From Pseudomonas sp. R5-89-07 (GTDB lineage Bacteria; Pseudomonadota; Gammaproteobacteria; Pseudomonadales; Pseudomonadaceae), in assembly GCF_003851685.1 (NCBI RefSeq), contig NZ_CP027727.1, forward strand, positions 1,860,001 to 1,924,000: a DNA stretch of 64,000 nucleotides, read 5' to 3'. The position numbers were made by a program, and so were the translations under genes. Under the pieces are notes generated by a model. The model made no database searches and was not told the DNA's origin. It saw only the letters and a program-made list of their open reading frames with translations. Shown piece by piece: positions 53,467-62,352 of the stretch (positions are counted from its first letter, which is position 1; every line of letters begins with the position of its first letter).

Positions 53467-53495
53467 TTGAGTAAAGATAACTCTAGGGTTATTTT
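53467..53495 (+). promoter_or_regulatory. hicAB promoter with embedded operator palindrome
   Basis: TTGAGT (53467-53472), 17 bases, TATTTT (53490-53495). Between and over the -10 lies ATAACTCTAGGGTTAT (53477-53492), a palindrome with a single mismatched pair. The position fits autorepression by the HicB ribbon-helix-helix domain. Confidence 0.55.
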
Positions 53496-53522
53496 TATTC
53501 AGTCGAAGCCAAGGAGGCAGAG

Positions 53523-53711
53523 GTGCAAAGCAGGCTATTGATCAAGGAGTTGCAAGAGGCGGGTTGGGTGCTGGATCGGGTCACTGGCAGTCATCATATT
53601 TTTACCCACCGCTATAACCCGTACACGATCCCGGTGCCTCATCCAAAGAAGGATCTTCCCTTGGGCACCGTCAGAAGCATCAGGAAGCGCGCCGGGCTGT
53701 TTCAGTTTTAA
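53523..53711 (+). CDS. hicA: HicA-family mRNA interferase toxin
   Basis: 62 residues. LIKELQEAGWVLDRVTGSHH followed by IFTHRY: the GSHH histidine is the catalytic residue of the dsRBD-like HicA fold. It cuts mRNA independent of the ribosome unless bound by HicB. GTG start after AAGGAGGCAGAG; the antitoxin follows 11 bases later. Confidence 0.92.
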   Translation: MQSRLLIKELQEAGWVLDRVTGSHHIFTHRYNPYTIPVPHPKKDLPLGTVRSIRKRAGLFQF

Positions 53712-53722
53712 GGAGAGCATTC

Positions 53723-54127
53723 ATGCAATACCCAATCTGTATCGAATGGGGCGATGACTTCACCGCCACCGGTATCCAGATCCCCGATATTCCAGGCGCG
53801 GTCACCGCCGGGGACAGTTTCGAAGAGGCTTACAACGCGGCCGTGGAGGTTGCACACATCATGCTGCAGGAGATCGCCGCAGAGGGCGGAGTGATTCCGA
53901 TGCCAACCTCGGTCGCCACTCATCACGCACATGAAGACTACGCCGGCATGGGCTGGGGTATGTTGGAGCTGGATATCTCGCCCTATCTGGGCAAAACCGA
54001 GAAGGTCAATGTGACTTTGCCCGGTTATGTCATTCAGCGCATCGATCGTTACGTGCGCGAGCATAAAGTCAAAAGCCGCTCGTCATTTCTGGCTGATGCG
54101 GCTCTGGAGAAGTTGGTGCGTTCCTAA
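53723..54127 (+). CDS. hicB: HicB-family antitoxin
   Basis: 134 residues. The N-terminal part YPICIEWGDDFTATGIQIPD with GDSFEEAYNAAVEVA is the HicB RNase H-like fold; the C-terminus KVNVTLPGYVIQRIDRYVRE with SRSSFLADAALEKL is a ribbon-helix-helix that likely binds the operator ahead of hicA. AGGAG lies seven bases before the ATG. Its stop overlaps the convergent MFS gene by four bases. Confidence 0.93.
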   Translation: MQYPICIEWGDDFTATGIQIPDIPGAVTAGDSFEEAYNAAVEVAHIMLQEIAAEGGVIPMPTSVATHHAHEDYAGMGWGMLELDISPYLGKTEKVNVTLPGYVIQRIDRYVREHKVKSRSSFLADAALEKLVRS

Positions 54128-55320
54128 GCGGTTGCGACCGCCGCCTGGCGCGACGCACTGAGGAAGCGCAACAGCGCCACCGCCGGGAATGCACTGCCCA
54201 CCAGCATCACGCCCAGCCAGCCGCCGTGCTCATACACGCTGCTGGCAATCGCCGAGCCGAAGGCGCCGCCGATGAAGATGCTGGTCATGTACAGCGCGTT
54301 CAGGCGGCTGCGGCTGTGGGCGTCTAGTGCGTAGACGGCGCGCTGGCCGAGGACCATGTTCATCTGCACGCAGAAATCCAGCACCACGCCGGTCACCGCC
54401 AGGCCGATCACGCTGTACAACGGGTGCACGAAGGCGGGCAGGAAGCTCAGCGCAGCAAACAGCATCGCCAACAGTGACGCGCGGTGGGTGTGGCCGGCAT
54501 CGGCCAGGCGCCCGGCAATCGGCGCAGCGATGGCGCCCAGGGCACCGACCAGTGCGAACAGTGCGATTTCGCTCTGGGTCAGGCCATGGTTACGCGCCAG
54601 TTCCAATGGCGCAGCGGTCCAGAACAGGCTGAACGTGGCGAACATGCAACCCTGGTAGAACGCGCGCTGGCGCAGAACGGGCTGGCGACGCAACAGCGTG
54701 CCCAGCGAGCCCAACAGCTGGCCGTAACTGGCGCTGTGCGCGGGCTGGCGCTTGGGAATGGTCAGCATCAACACCACACTGATAAACGCCATTAATGCTG
54801 CGGCGGCCATGAACATTGCACGCCAGCCAAAGTGGTCCGCCACCACGCTGGACACCGGCCGCGCCAGCAGGATACCCAGCAACAAGCCGCCCATGATGCT
54901 GCCGACAACCCGGCCACGGGACTCGGCCGGGGCCAGGTGTGCGGCCAATGGGATCAGTATTTGCACCGATACCGAGCTGAAGCCGATCAGCAAGGACACC
55001 AGCAGGAACAGGTTGGGCTGCTCGGTGAACGCTGCGCCCAACAGGCTGGCGATGGCCACCACGGTGGTAATGATCATCAGCCTGCGATTTTCCAGCAGGT
55101 CCCCCAGTGGCACCAGGAAGAACAGCCCCAAGGCATAGCCGATCTGCGTCAGCGACACAATCAGGCTGGCCATGGCCGGCGTGAGGCCAATGTCCGGGGC
55201 AATCAGCTCAATGATCGGCTGCGCGTAGTAGATGTTGGCGACGATGGCGCCGCAGCAAAACGCAAACAGCATGACCATGCCTCGGGTCATGGTGCCTGTA
55301 GCCTGGGAGGTAGCGTTCAT
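54124..55320 (-). CDS. Major facilitator superfamily transporter
   Basis: 398 residues, twelve membrane segments. VPLGDLLENRRLM is the loop 2-3 motif, and HLAPAESRGRVVGSIMGGLL a conserved segment typical of drug or sugar efflux MFS of the YnfM/NepI sort. Substrate unknown. Single gene, convergent with hicB, with a REP element upstream. Confidence 0.88.
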   Translation of the reverse strand: MNATSQATGTMTRGMVMLFAFCCGAIVANIYYAQPIIELIAPDIGLTPAMASLIVSLTQIGYALGLFFLVPLGDLLENRRLMIITTVVAIASLLGAAFTEQPNLFLLVSLLIGFSSVSVQILIPLAAHLAPAESRGRVVGSIMGGLLLGILLARPVSSVVADHFGWRAMFMAAAALMAFISVVLMLTIPKRQPAHSASYGQLLGSLGTLLRRQPVLRQRAFYQGCMFATFSLFWTAAPLELARNHGLTQSEIALFALVGALGAIAAPIAGRLADAGHTHRASLLAMLFAALSFLPAFVHPLYSVIGLAVTGVVLDFCVQMNMVLGQRAVYALDAHSRSRLNALYMTSIFIGGAFGSAIASSVYEHGGWLGVMLVGSAFPAVALLRFLSASRQAAVATA

Positions 55321-55440
55321 GGTGTTCTCATAAAAGCGAAGGAAGATGGCGTGAGAGGGTAAAGACAAGGCTCGATGCTGGGTAGGCCGCTTGTAATGAT
55401 AATGGCCATGCCGCGAAATAATGACTGCACACAAAACCAA

Positions 55441-55530
55441 TGTGGGAGGGGGCTTGCCCCCGATAGCGGTGCATCAGTCAATACCTGTGCTGACTGACCC
55501 ACCGCTATCGGGAGCAAGCCCCCTCCCACA
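55441..55530. repeat. REP inverted repeat (TGTGGGAGGGGGC class)
   Basis: Arms TGTGGGAGGGGGCTTGCCCC (from 55441) and the complement ending at 55530 are spaced by about 35 bases; ACCGCTATCGG extends the pairing. Confidence 0.9.
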
Positions 55531-55545
55531 GTATTGAGGAGACGC

Positions 55546-56550
55546 TTACTGGCCGGAGTAGATCTGGTCGAACACCCCACCATCGTTGAAGTGGGTTTTC
55601 TGCACGGTGCGCCAGTCACCAAAAGTCTTCTCCACCGACAGGAAATCGACTTTCGGGAAACGGTCGGTGTACTTGGCCAATACTTTTGGGTCACGCGGGC
55701 GCAGGTAGTTGTTGGCGGCGATTTCCTGGCCTTCCGGCGACCACAGGTATTTCAGGTAGTCTTCAGCGGCCTCGCGGGTGCCTTTCTTCTCGACCACTTT
55801 GTCCACCACCGACACCGGCGGCTCGGCTTCGGCGGAAACGCTTGGGTAGATCACTTCGAACTGATCACGGCCGAATTCACGGGCGATCATTTCCGCTTCG
55901 TTTTCAAAGGTCACCAGCACGTCGCCGATCTGGTTGGTCATGAAGGTGGTGGTGGCCGCACGGCCACCGGTATCGAGTACCGGCGCTTGTTTGAACAGCT
56001 TGCCGACAAAGGCCTTGGCTTTTTCTTCATCGCCGCCGTTCTTCAGCACATAGCCCCAGGCCGACAGGTAGGTGTAGCGGCCGTTACCCGAGGTCTTCGG
56101 GTTCGGCACGATCACCTGTACGCCGTCCTTGAGCAGGTCCGGCCAGTCTTTCAGGGCCTTCGGGTTGCCCTTGCGCACGATAAACACGGTGGCCGAGGTG
56201 AACGGCGCGCTGTTGTTCGGCAGGCGCGTGACCCAGTTGTCTGGCACCAGCTTGCCGTTGTCGGCCAGGGCGTTGATATCGGTGGCCATGTTCATGGTAA
56301 TCACGTCCGCGGGCAGGCCGTCGATCACCGAGCGCGCCTGCTTGCTGGAGCCACCGAAGGACATCTGCAGGGTCAGCTTGTCATTCGGGTGCTCGGCGTC
56401 CCAATGTTTCTGGAAGGCGGCGTTGTAGTCTTTGTAGAAATCACGCATCACGTCGTAGGAGACGTTGAGCAGGGTGACCGGTGCAGCCTGGACGGCGCCG
56501 GCCAGGGCCAGGCCGGCGGCCAGGAGAGAGGCGCTGAGGATGTTTTTCAC
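55546..56550 (-). CDS. cysP: Sulfate/thiosulfate-binding protein of ABC transporter
   Basis: 334 residues. Signal peptide MKNILSASLLAAGLALAGAV to VQA, then the family motifs VTLLNVSYDVMRDFYKDYN and NPKTSGNGRYTYLSAWGYVL. Periplasmic sulfate receptor; the permease and ATPase genes (cysTWA) are not adjacent. Likely CysB-controlled, although I see no defined site. GTG start is preceded by GGAATGAGCA. Confidence 0.93.
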   Translation of the reverse strand: MKNILSASLLAAGLALAGAVQAAPVTLLNVSYDVMRDFYKDYNAAFQKHWDAEHPNDKLTLQMSFGGSSKQARSVIDGLPADVITMNMATDINALADNGKLVPDNWVTRLPNNSAPFTSATVFIVRKGNPKALKDWPDLLKDGVQVIVPNPKTSGNGRYTYLSAWGYVLKNGGDEEKAKAFVGKLFKQAPVLDTGGRAATTTFMTNQIGDVLVTFENEAEMIAREFGRDQFEVIYPSVSAEAEPPVSVVDKVVEKKGTREAAEDYLKYLWSPEGQEIAANNYLRPRDPKVLAKYTDRFPKVDFLSVEKTFGDWRTVQKTHFNDGGVFDQIYSGQ

Positions 56551-56646
56551 TGCTCATTCCTTGTTGTTCGAGAGAAGGGGTGAGGCACAATGCCAGCGAC
56601 TATAGCCGGGGCCGCATAGTCGCTTAAAGATTAAAAAGAACTTTGC

Positions 56647-57471
56647 TTATTCCACTTTCTTAAACAGATTGCTGCCACAGCGCGAGCAGAATGCTGCATG
56701 GGGCTCGTGGCTGTTTTTCTGGCACACCGGGCAGTCGGTCTGCAGCTGTTCACCGCGCATGGCGCTCGCCAGCTCGGCGGTAAAGATCCCGGTGGGCACG
56801 GCAATGATCGAGTAACCGGTGATCATCACCAGTGAGGAAATCACTTGGCCCAGGGGAGTCTTGGGCACGATGTCGCCAAAGCCCACGGTAGTGAGCGTCA
56901 CGATTGCCCAATAGATGCCCTTGGGAATGCTGGTAAACCCGTGTTCCGGGCCTTCGATCACGTACATCAGGGTACCGAACACCGTTACCAGGGTGCACAC
57001 GCTCACCAGGAACACCACAATCTTCTGCTTGCTGCCGCGCAGCGCCGCCATCAGGTAGTTGGCCTGCTTGAGGTACGGGCTGAGCTTGAGCACGCGGAAG
57101 ATCCGCAGCATGCGGATGATGCGGATAATCAGCAGGTACTGCGCGTCGCTGTAGTACAACGCGAGGATGCCGGGGACGATGGCGAGCAAATCCACCAGGC
57201 CATAAAAGCTGAAGGCATAGCGCAACGGCTTGGGTGAGCAGTAAAGCCGCAGGCCGTACTCGATCAGGAAGATGACGGTGAAACCCCACTCGATATACGC
57301 GAGCACGTCAGCGTAGTTCTGGTGGATCTGGTCGATGCTGTCGAGCATCACGATCACCAGGCTGGCAAGGATGATCAGCAGCAGGATGCCGTCAAAGCGC
57401 CGCCCGGCGACGGTGTCGCTTTGAAAAACCATGACGTAGAGCCGCTGGCGCCAGTCGTTGTTGCTGTCCAT
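56647..57471 (-). CDS. Voltage-gated K+ channel-like ion transporter
   Basis: 274 residues, six membrane segments. S4 with regularly spaced arginines LLIIRIIRMLRIFRVLKLSP (about 115-134), the filter TLTTVGFGDIVP (about 193-204) with the K+ signature TVGFGD. The C-terminus has two CxxC motifs, CPVC and CSRCGSN, a probable zinc ribbon unusual for such channels. Bacterial Kv/KvAP type. Same strand as cysP and the urea transporter. Confidence 0.92.
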   Translation of the reverse strand: MDSNNDWRQRLYVMVFQSDTVAGRRFDGILLLIILASLVIVMLDSIDQIHQNYADVLAYIEWGFTVIFLIEYGLRLYCSPKPLRYAFSFYGLVDLLAIVPGILALYYSDAQYLLIIRIIRMLRIFRVLKLSPYLKQANYLMAALRGSKQKIVVFLVSVCTLVTVFGTLMYVIEGPEHGFTSIPKGIYWAIVTLTTVGFGDIVPKTPLGQVISSLVMITGYSIIAVPTGIFTAELASAMRGEQLQTDCPVCQKNSHEPHAAFCSRCGSNLFKKVE

Positions 57472-57502
57472 AAGTGCTGCCTGAAATGAATATCGGCAAA
57501 GC

Positions 57503-58378
57503 CTAGGGGGATTCGAACGGCCTGTCCATGCGCGGTGTGCGCAGCATTCGCTGGCTGGCGCGCACCAGCCAGCAGGCGAGAATGAACGGCGCGGTCAGCG
57601 CCGGCAGGTGCAGCGCGGCAAAGCCCGGTGTGAGCAGGATCGCCAGCACGATGCCGATCAGCGGCAACCAGGGGCGGCGGCGCGATTGGCTCAGCGCCAG
57701 GGCCGCGAGCGCCGGGTTATAACTGTGCAGGCCGAGCAGGGCGCCGCTGGTTTCGTCCAGCAGCACGGCGACCAGTATGCCGGCGATGGCGCCGGTCAGT
57801 GCCCACGCTGCGGCGTGGCGGTCAGCCAGCAGCAGGCCGAACGCAATCAAGGCCCCGGCCAGCGGCTGGTCCATAAGCATGACTTGCGCCAGCCCGGTGA
57901 ATGGAGCACCGAGTAGCGCCAGGGTATCGGGCTCGCTCAGGGCGAGGGTGCCGGGTGCCAGGTTGCCCAGCAGCAACCAGCCCAGGCCGACGAAGGGTGC
58001 GGTGTAGGCGGGCAAATCCTCGGGGCGGTAGGCATGCTTCAACCACTGGCGCACCAGCATCGCGCTCAGGCCGCCACACGCCAGGATCAGCGGCGGCACC
58101 AGGGCCGACCAGGCAACGTGCTGGCTGATCAACAGGCCCAGCAATACGCCGTTGTAGCTATATAAACCCGCCTGCCGTTCCGTCTTGGGATAGCCCCGGC
58201 GCTGGGCCGTGAGCAAACCCGCGACGCCACCCAACAAGGCGCCACCGAGCAACGCCGGGGCGCCGATCAGGATTGCCAGCAGGCACAGCAGGCCGCACAG
58301 CGGATGGCGCTGCAGGAAAATCTGGCTGAAGCCGTTGAGCAGGGCTTCGGCCCAGTCGGGGCAGGTGGGGTTGTGCAT
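57503..58378 (-). CDS. Urea transporter (UT family)
   Basis: 291 residues with about ten membrane segments. Two pseudo-repeats carry AGLYSYNGVLLGLLISQ and LLGLHSYNPALAALALS, the UT signature near the pore. Channel-like urea uptake. No urease genes are in the window. Ends 31 bases before the start of the K+ channel gene, so the two may be transcribed together. Confidence 0.88.
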   Translation of the reverse strand: MHNPTCPDWAEALLNGFSQIFLQRHPLCGLLCLLAILIGAPALLGGALLGGVAGLLTAQRRGYPKTERQAGLYSYNGVLLGLLISQHVAWSALVPPLILACGGLSAMLVRQWLKHAYRPEDLPAYTAPFVGLGWLLLGNLAPGTLALSEPDTLALLGAPFTGLAQVMLMDQPLAGALIAFGLLLADRHAAAWALTGAIAGILVAVLLDETSGALLGLHSYNPALAALALSQSRRRPWLPLIGIVLAILLTPGFAALHLPALTAPFILACWLVRASQRMLRTPRMDRPFESP

Positions 58379-58388
58379 GGCAGCTCCC

Positions 58389-58488
58389 TGTAGGAGCGAG
58401 CTTGCTCGCGAAAAACCCAAGGGCGCCGCGTGCATTCAGGATGCCTGCGTCATCGTTGACGTTTTTCGCGAGCAAGCTCGCTCCTACA
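58389..58488. repeat. REP inverted repeat (GTAGGAGCGAG class)
   Basis: Arms TGTAGGAGCGAGCTTGCTCG and its complement enclose about 50 bases. Nearly the same as the inner element at 9083-9181, including the flanking CGTTTTTCGCGAG. The right arm includes the pyk stop codon. Confidence 0.92.
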
Positions 58489-59899
58489 GTAGGGTTTCGA
58501 TACGCAGCGAATTGGTAGACCCCAACTGCCCGAACGGCACCCCCGCGGTAATCACCAAGGTATCCCCCCGTTGCGCCATGCCTTGGGCCTGGGCGATCTC
58601 CAGCGCGGTGGAACACACCTCATCCACCTGGCGCAGCCGATCGTTGACCACCGAGTGCACTCCCCACGCCACGCTCAAACGCCGCGCCGTGGACAGGTTC
58701 GGCGTGAGGTTGAGGATCGGCGCCACCGGCCGCTCCCTCGCCGCGCGCAGGCTGGAGGCGCCCGACTCGCTGTAGTTCACCAGCACCGCCACCGGCAGGA
58801 TGCTACTGATTCGACGGATCGCACAGCTGATGGCGTCCGACACCGTGGCATCGGCCCTGGGTCGGCTGACGTCCAGCTGAGCCTGGTAATCCGGGCCGTT
58901 TTCCACCTGGCGGATAATCTTGCTCATCATCTGCACGGCTTCCAGCGGGTAGTCGCCGGATGCGGTTTCCGCCGACAGCATCACCGCGTCCGCGCCTTCG
59001 GCCACCGCATTGGCCACGTCGGTGACTTCGGCGCGGGTGGGTGCCGGGGAGAAGCGCATGGATTCGAGCATCTGGGTCGCCACCACCACCGGCTTACCCA
59101 GTTGGCGGCAGGTTTTGATGATGTCCTTCTGGATCTGCGGCACGCTTTCGGCCGGCACTTCCACGCCCAGGTCGCCGCGGGCGACCATGATCGCATCGCT
59201 CAATTCGGCGATTTCCTGCAGCCGTTGCACCGCCGAGGGCTTCTCGATCTTGGCCATCAGGAACGCCCGGTCGCCGATCAGCGCGCGGGCTTCGCGGATA
59301 TCTTCCGGGCGCTGCACGAACGACAGCGCCACCCAGTCCACGCCCAACTCCAGGCCGAACGCCAGGTCGCGACGGTCCTTGGCGGTGAGCGGGCTGAGTT
59401 CCAGCAGCGCCTGCGGCACGTTCACGCCTTTGCGATCAGACAGCTCGCCGCCATTGAGCACCGTGGTGTCGATGGCGTCGGCGTGCTGGGTGAGCACGCG
59501 CAGGCGCAGCTTGCCGTCGTCCAGCAACAGGTCCATGCCCGGCTCCAGTGCCGCTATGATTTCCGGGTGGGGCAGGTTGACACGACGCTGATCCCCCGGC
59601 GTTTCATCCAGGTCCAGGCGCAACGCCTGGCCGCGCACCAATTGCACCTTACCTTCGGCAAAACGCCCCACGCGCAGCTTGGGCCCTTGCAGGTCCATGA
59701 GGATGCCCAGCGGGTAGTTCAGCTCGCGCTCTACCTGGCGAATCCACTGGTAACGCTGCGCGTGATCGGCGTGGTCGCCGTGGCTGAAGTTCAGCCGGAA
59801 GATATTCACCCCGGCTTCCACCAGCTCGCGGATGTCATCGATCCCATCGGTGGCTGGGCCCAGGGTGGCGAGGATTTTGACCTTTTTGTCAGGCGTCAT
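58484..59899 (-). CDS. pyk: Pyruvate kinase
   Basis: 471 residues. ILATLGPATDGIDDIRELVE, FRLNFSHGDH, the active lysine and acid in FLMAKIEKPSAVQRL, IMVARGDLGVEVP and SAETASGDYP are the PK motifs in order. Turns phosphoenolpyruvate into pyruvate, finishing the glyoxylate-to-pyruvate route. Start ATG 59897-59899 overlaps the ttuD stop by 11 bases. The stop codon lies in the REP arm. Confidence 0.95.
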   Translation of the reverse strand: MTPDKKVKILATLGPATDGIDDIRELVEAGVNIFRLNFSHGDHADHAQRYQWIRQVERELNYPLGILMDLQGPKLRVGRFAEGKVQLVRGQALRLDLDETPGDQRRVNLPHPEIIAALEPGMDLLLDDGKLRLRVLTQHADAIDTTVLNGGELSDRKGVNVPQALLELSPLTAKDRRDLAFGLELGVDWVALSFVQRPEDIREARALIGDRAFLMAKIEKPSAVQRLQEIAELSDAIMVARGDLGVEVPAESVPQIQKDIIKTCRQLGKPVVVATQMLESMRFSPAPTRAEVTDVANAVAEGADAVMLSAETASGDYPLEAVQMMSKIIRQVENGPDYQAQLDVSRPRADATVSDAISCAIRRISSILPVAVLVNYSESGASSLRAARERPVAPILNLTPNLSTARRLSVAWGVHSVVNDRLRQVDEVCSTALEIAQAQGMAQRGDTLVITAGVPFGQLGSTNSLRIETLL

Positions 59900-61169
59900 G
59901 TTTGGCAGTCTCAAGGATCAGGATGGCGCGGAAGTCGTTGACGTTGGTGCGGGTCGGCTCGGTGACGATCAAGTCGCCCAGGGCGGCGAAATAGCCGTAG
60001 CCGTTGTTGTTATCCAGCTCGTCGCTGGCGCTCAGGCCCAGGGCTTCGGCGCGGCGGTAGCTGCAGGGGGTCATGATCGCGCCGGCGTTGTCTTCCGAAC
60101 CGTCGATGCCATCGGTATCGCCGGCCAGGGCGTAGACGCCGGGCAGGCCCTTGAGGCTGTCGGTGAGGCTGAGCAGAAACTCTGCGTTGCGCCCGCCACG
60201 CCCATTGCCGCGCACGGTGACGGTGGTTTCGCCGCCGGAGAGGATCACGCACGGCGCCGCCAACGGCTGGCCGTGCTGCACGATCTGCCGGGCGATGCCG
60301 GCGTGCACCTTGGCCACGTCGCGTGCTTCACCTTCAAGGTCGCCGAGGATCAGCGGGCTGAACCCGGCCTGACGTACTTTCACCGCCACCGCTTCCAGCG
60401 ATTGCTGCGGCCGGGCGATCAATTGGAAGTGGCTGCGGGCGAGCAACGGGTCACCGGGCTTGACGGTCTCCGACGCGGGGTCCTGCAACCAGTTACGCAC
60501 CGAGGCGGGAACCTCGATGCTGTAGCGCTTGAGAATCGCCAGGGCCTGTTGCGAGGTGCTTGGGTCGCCGACCGTGGGGCCGGACGCGATCACCGTGGCC
60601 TGGTCGCCCGGCACATCGGAAATTGCGTAGGTGTAGACCGTTGCAGGCCACGCGGCCTTGGCCAGTCGCCCGCCCTTGATCGCCGAGAGGTGCTTGCGCA
60701 CGCAATTCATCTCGCCAATGGTCGCGCCGGACTTGAGCAGGGCTTTGTTGATGCTTTGCTTGTCGGCCAGGGTAATGCCTTCGGCGGGCAGGGCGAGCAA
60801 TGCCGAGCCGCCACCGGAGAGCAGGAAAATCACGCGGTCGTCATCGTTCAGATGGCTGATCATTTCCAGCACGCGTTTGGCCACGGCGAGGCCGGCGGCA
60901 TCGGGCACGGGGTGCGCGGCCTCGACCACTTCGATTTTCTTGCATGGCGCACCGTGGCCGTAGCGGGTGACGACCAGGCCGGACACCTCGCCCTGCCAGC
61001 AATTCTCCACCACCAGCGCCATGGCGGCGGCGGCCTTGCCGGCGCCGATCACGATCACGCGGCCGCTGCGGTCGGCGGGCAGGTAAGGTTCCAGGACTTG
61101 CCGGGGGTGGGCGGCGTCGATGGCTGTGGCAAACAGCTCGCGAAGCAGGTGTTGCGGATCGACCGACAT
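59889..61169 (-). CDS. ttuD: Glycerate 2-kinase (TtuD/MOFRL family)
   Basis: 426 residues. GRVIVIGAGKAAAAMALVVE and VIFLLSGGGSALLALPAEGI open the kinase fold; VILSGGETTVTVRGNGRGGR and DTDGIDGSEDNAGAI are the MOFRL-domain signatures. Often annotated hydroxypyruvate reductase, but the family makes 2-phosphoglycerate from glycerate. Fourth gene of the gcl operon; overlaps pyk. Confidence 0.93.
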   Translation of the reverse strand: MSVDPQHLLRELFATAIDAAHPRQVLEPYLPADRSGRVIVIGAGKAAAAMALVVENCWQGEVSGLVVTRYGHGAPCKKIEVVEAAHPVPDAAGLAVAKRVLEMISHLNDDDRVIFLLSGGGSALLALPAEGITLADKQSINKALLKSGATIGEMNCVRKHLSAIKGGRLAKAAWPATVYTYAISDVPGDQATVIASGPTVGDPSTSQQALAILKRYSIEVPASVRNWLQDPASETVKPGDPLLARSHFQLIARPQQSLEAVAVKVRQAGFSPLILGDLEGEARDVAKVHAGIARQIVQHGQPLAAPCVILSGGETTVTVRGNGRGGRNAEFLLSLTDSLKGLPGVYALAGDTDGIDGSEDNAGAIMTPCSYRRAEALGLSASDELDNNNGYGYFAALGDLIVTEPTRTNVNDFRAILILETAKHDA

Positions 61170-61237
61170 AAGCGGGCTCCCGAGGGGATTTTTGTTATTA
61201 GAGGTGCATCAATTTCAGGCTTGAAATAGGGCTAAAT

Positions 61238-61340
61238 GTGGGAGGGGCGGTGCGACGATTCGACTTGCCCCCGATAGCAGTGTTTCAGTCACCTCATCCA
61301 TAACCTGATACACCGCAATCGGGAGCAAGCTCCCTCCCAC
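61238..61340. repeat. REP inverted repeat with internal variant
   Basis: The left arm begins TGTGGGAGGGG, then has 16 bases (CGGTGCGACGATTCGA) before CTTGCCCCCGATAGC. The right arm is GGGAGCAAGCTCCCTCCCAC. Lies between glxR and ttuD within the operon. Confidence 0.82.
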
Positions 61341-61376
61341 CTTTGAATGCATTTCAACAGGGGAAAGTGGTGTGGC

Positions 61377-62267
61377 TTATTTATCGCGAATCGAAAAATT
61401 CGCCATATGTTCCAACCCCTTGATCAGCGCCGAGTGGTCCCAGTTACCGCCGCCAATCGCCGCGCAGGTACTGAACACCTGTTGTGTACCGGCGGTGTTG
61501 GGCAGGTTGATCCCCAGCTCCTTGGCACCGGCCAGGGCCAGGTTGAGGTCCTTCTGGTGCAGGTTGATGCGAAAGCCTGGGTCGAAGGTGCCTTTGATCA
61601 TGCGTTCGCCATGCACTTCCAGGATCTTTGAGGAGGCAAAGCCGCCCATCAGCGCTTCACGCACTTTTGCCGGGTCGGCGCCGTTCTTGGAGGCGAACAG
61701 CAGCGCTTCAGCCACCGCCTGGATATTGAGCGCCACGATGATCTGGTTGGCGACCTTGGCGGTCTGGCCATCACCGTTACCGCCGACCAGGGTGATGTTC
61801 TTGCCCATCGCCTGGAACAGCGGCAGCGCGCGTTCGAAGGTTTGCGGCTCGCCGCCGACCATGATGCTCAGGGTGCCGGCCTTGGCGCCGACTTCACCAC
61901 CGGACACTGGCGCATCCAGGTACTGCGCGCCGGTCGCGTTGATCTTTGCCGCGAACGCCTTGGTGGCGGTGGGGGAGATCGAACTCATGTCGATCACCAC
62001 CTTGTTGGGCGACAGGCCGGCGGCCACACCGTCGTCGCGCAACAGCACGTCTTCGACCTGCGGGGTATCGGGCACCATCACGATGATGAACTCGGCTTCC
62101 TGCGCGACTTGCTGCGGGTTGGCCAGGGCCACGGCGCCGGCGCTGATCAGTTCAGCCGGGGCCTTGCCATGATGCTCGGAGAGGAACAGTTGGTGACCTG
62201 CTTTCTGCAGGTTGGCGGCCATGGGTTGGCCCATGATGCCGGTGCCGATAAATCCGATTTTAGCCAT
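61377..62267 (-). CDS. glxR: 2-hydroxy-3-oxopropionate (tartronate semialdehyde) reductase
   Basis: 296 residues. KIGFIGTGIMGQPMAANLQK is the NAD(P) site of beta-hydroxyacid dehydrogenases, APVSGGEVGAKAGTLSIMVG the substrate loop, and GQTAKVANQIIVALNIQAVA holds the catalytic lysine. Reduces tartronate semialdehyde to glycerate. Third gene of the gcl operon, 85 bases after hyi. Confidence 0.95.
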   Translation of the reverse strand: MAKIGFIGTGIMGQPMAANLQKAGHQLFLSEHHGKAPAELISAGAVALANPQQVAQEAEFIIVMVPDTPQVEDVLLRDDGVAAGLSPNKVVIDMSSISPTATKAFAAKINATGAQYLDAPVSGGEVGAKAGTLSIMVGGEPQTFERALPLFQAMGKNITLVGGNGDGQTAKVANQIIVALNIQAVAEALLFASKNGADPAKVREALMGGFASSKILEVHGERMIKGTFDPGFRINLHQKDLNLALAGAKELGINLPNTAGTQQVFSTCAAIGGGNWDHSALIKGLEHMANFSIRDK

Positions 62268-62352
62268 GAAGAAAATCCTCTTTTTATTCGATAGGCAGAC
62301 TGGGTGAGGTCTGCCAAACACAGCGGGTCCAAATGTGGGAGGGTTGTGTCTG

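Noticed and set aside
58571..61229. Long plus-strand frames over pyk and ttuD
   Set aside because: Shadow frames of two complete metabolic genes with clear motifs on the minus strand.
62329..62347. REP element before hyi's end
   Set aside because: AAATGTGGGAGGGTTGTG is a single short half with no inverted partner.
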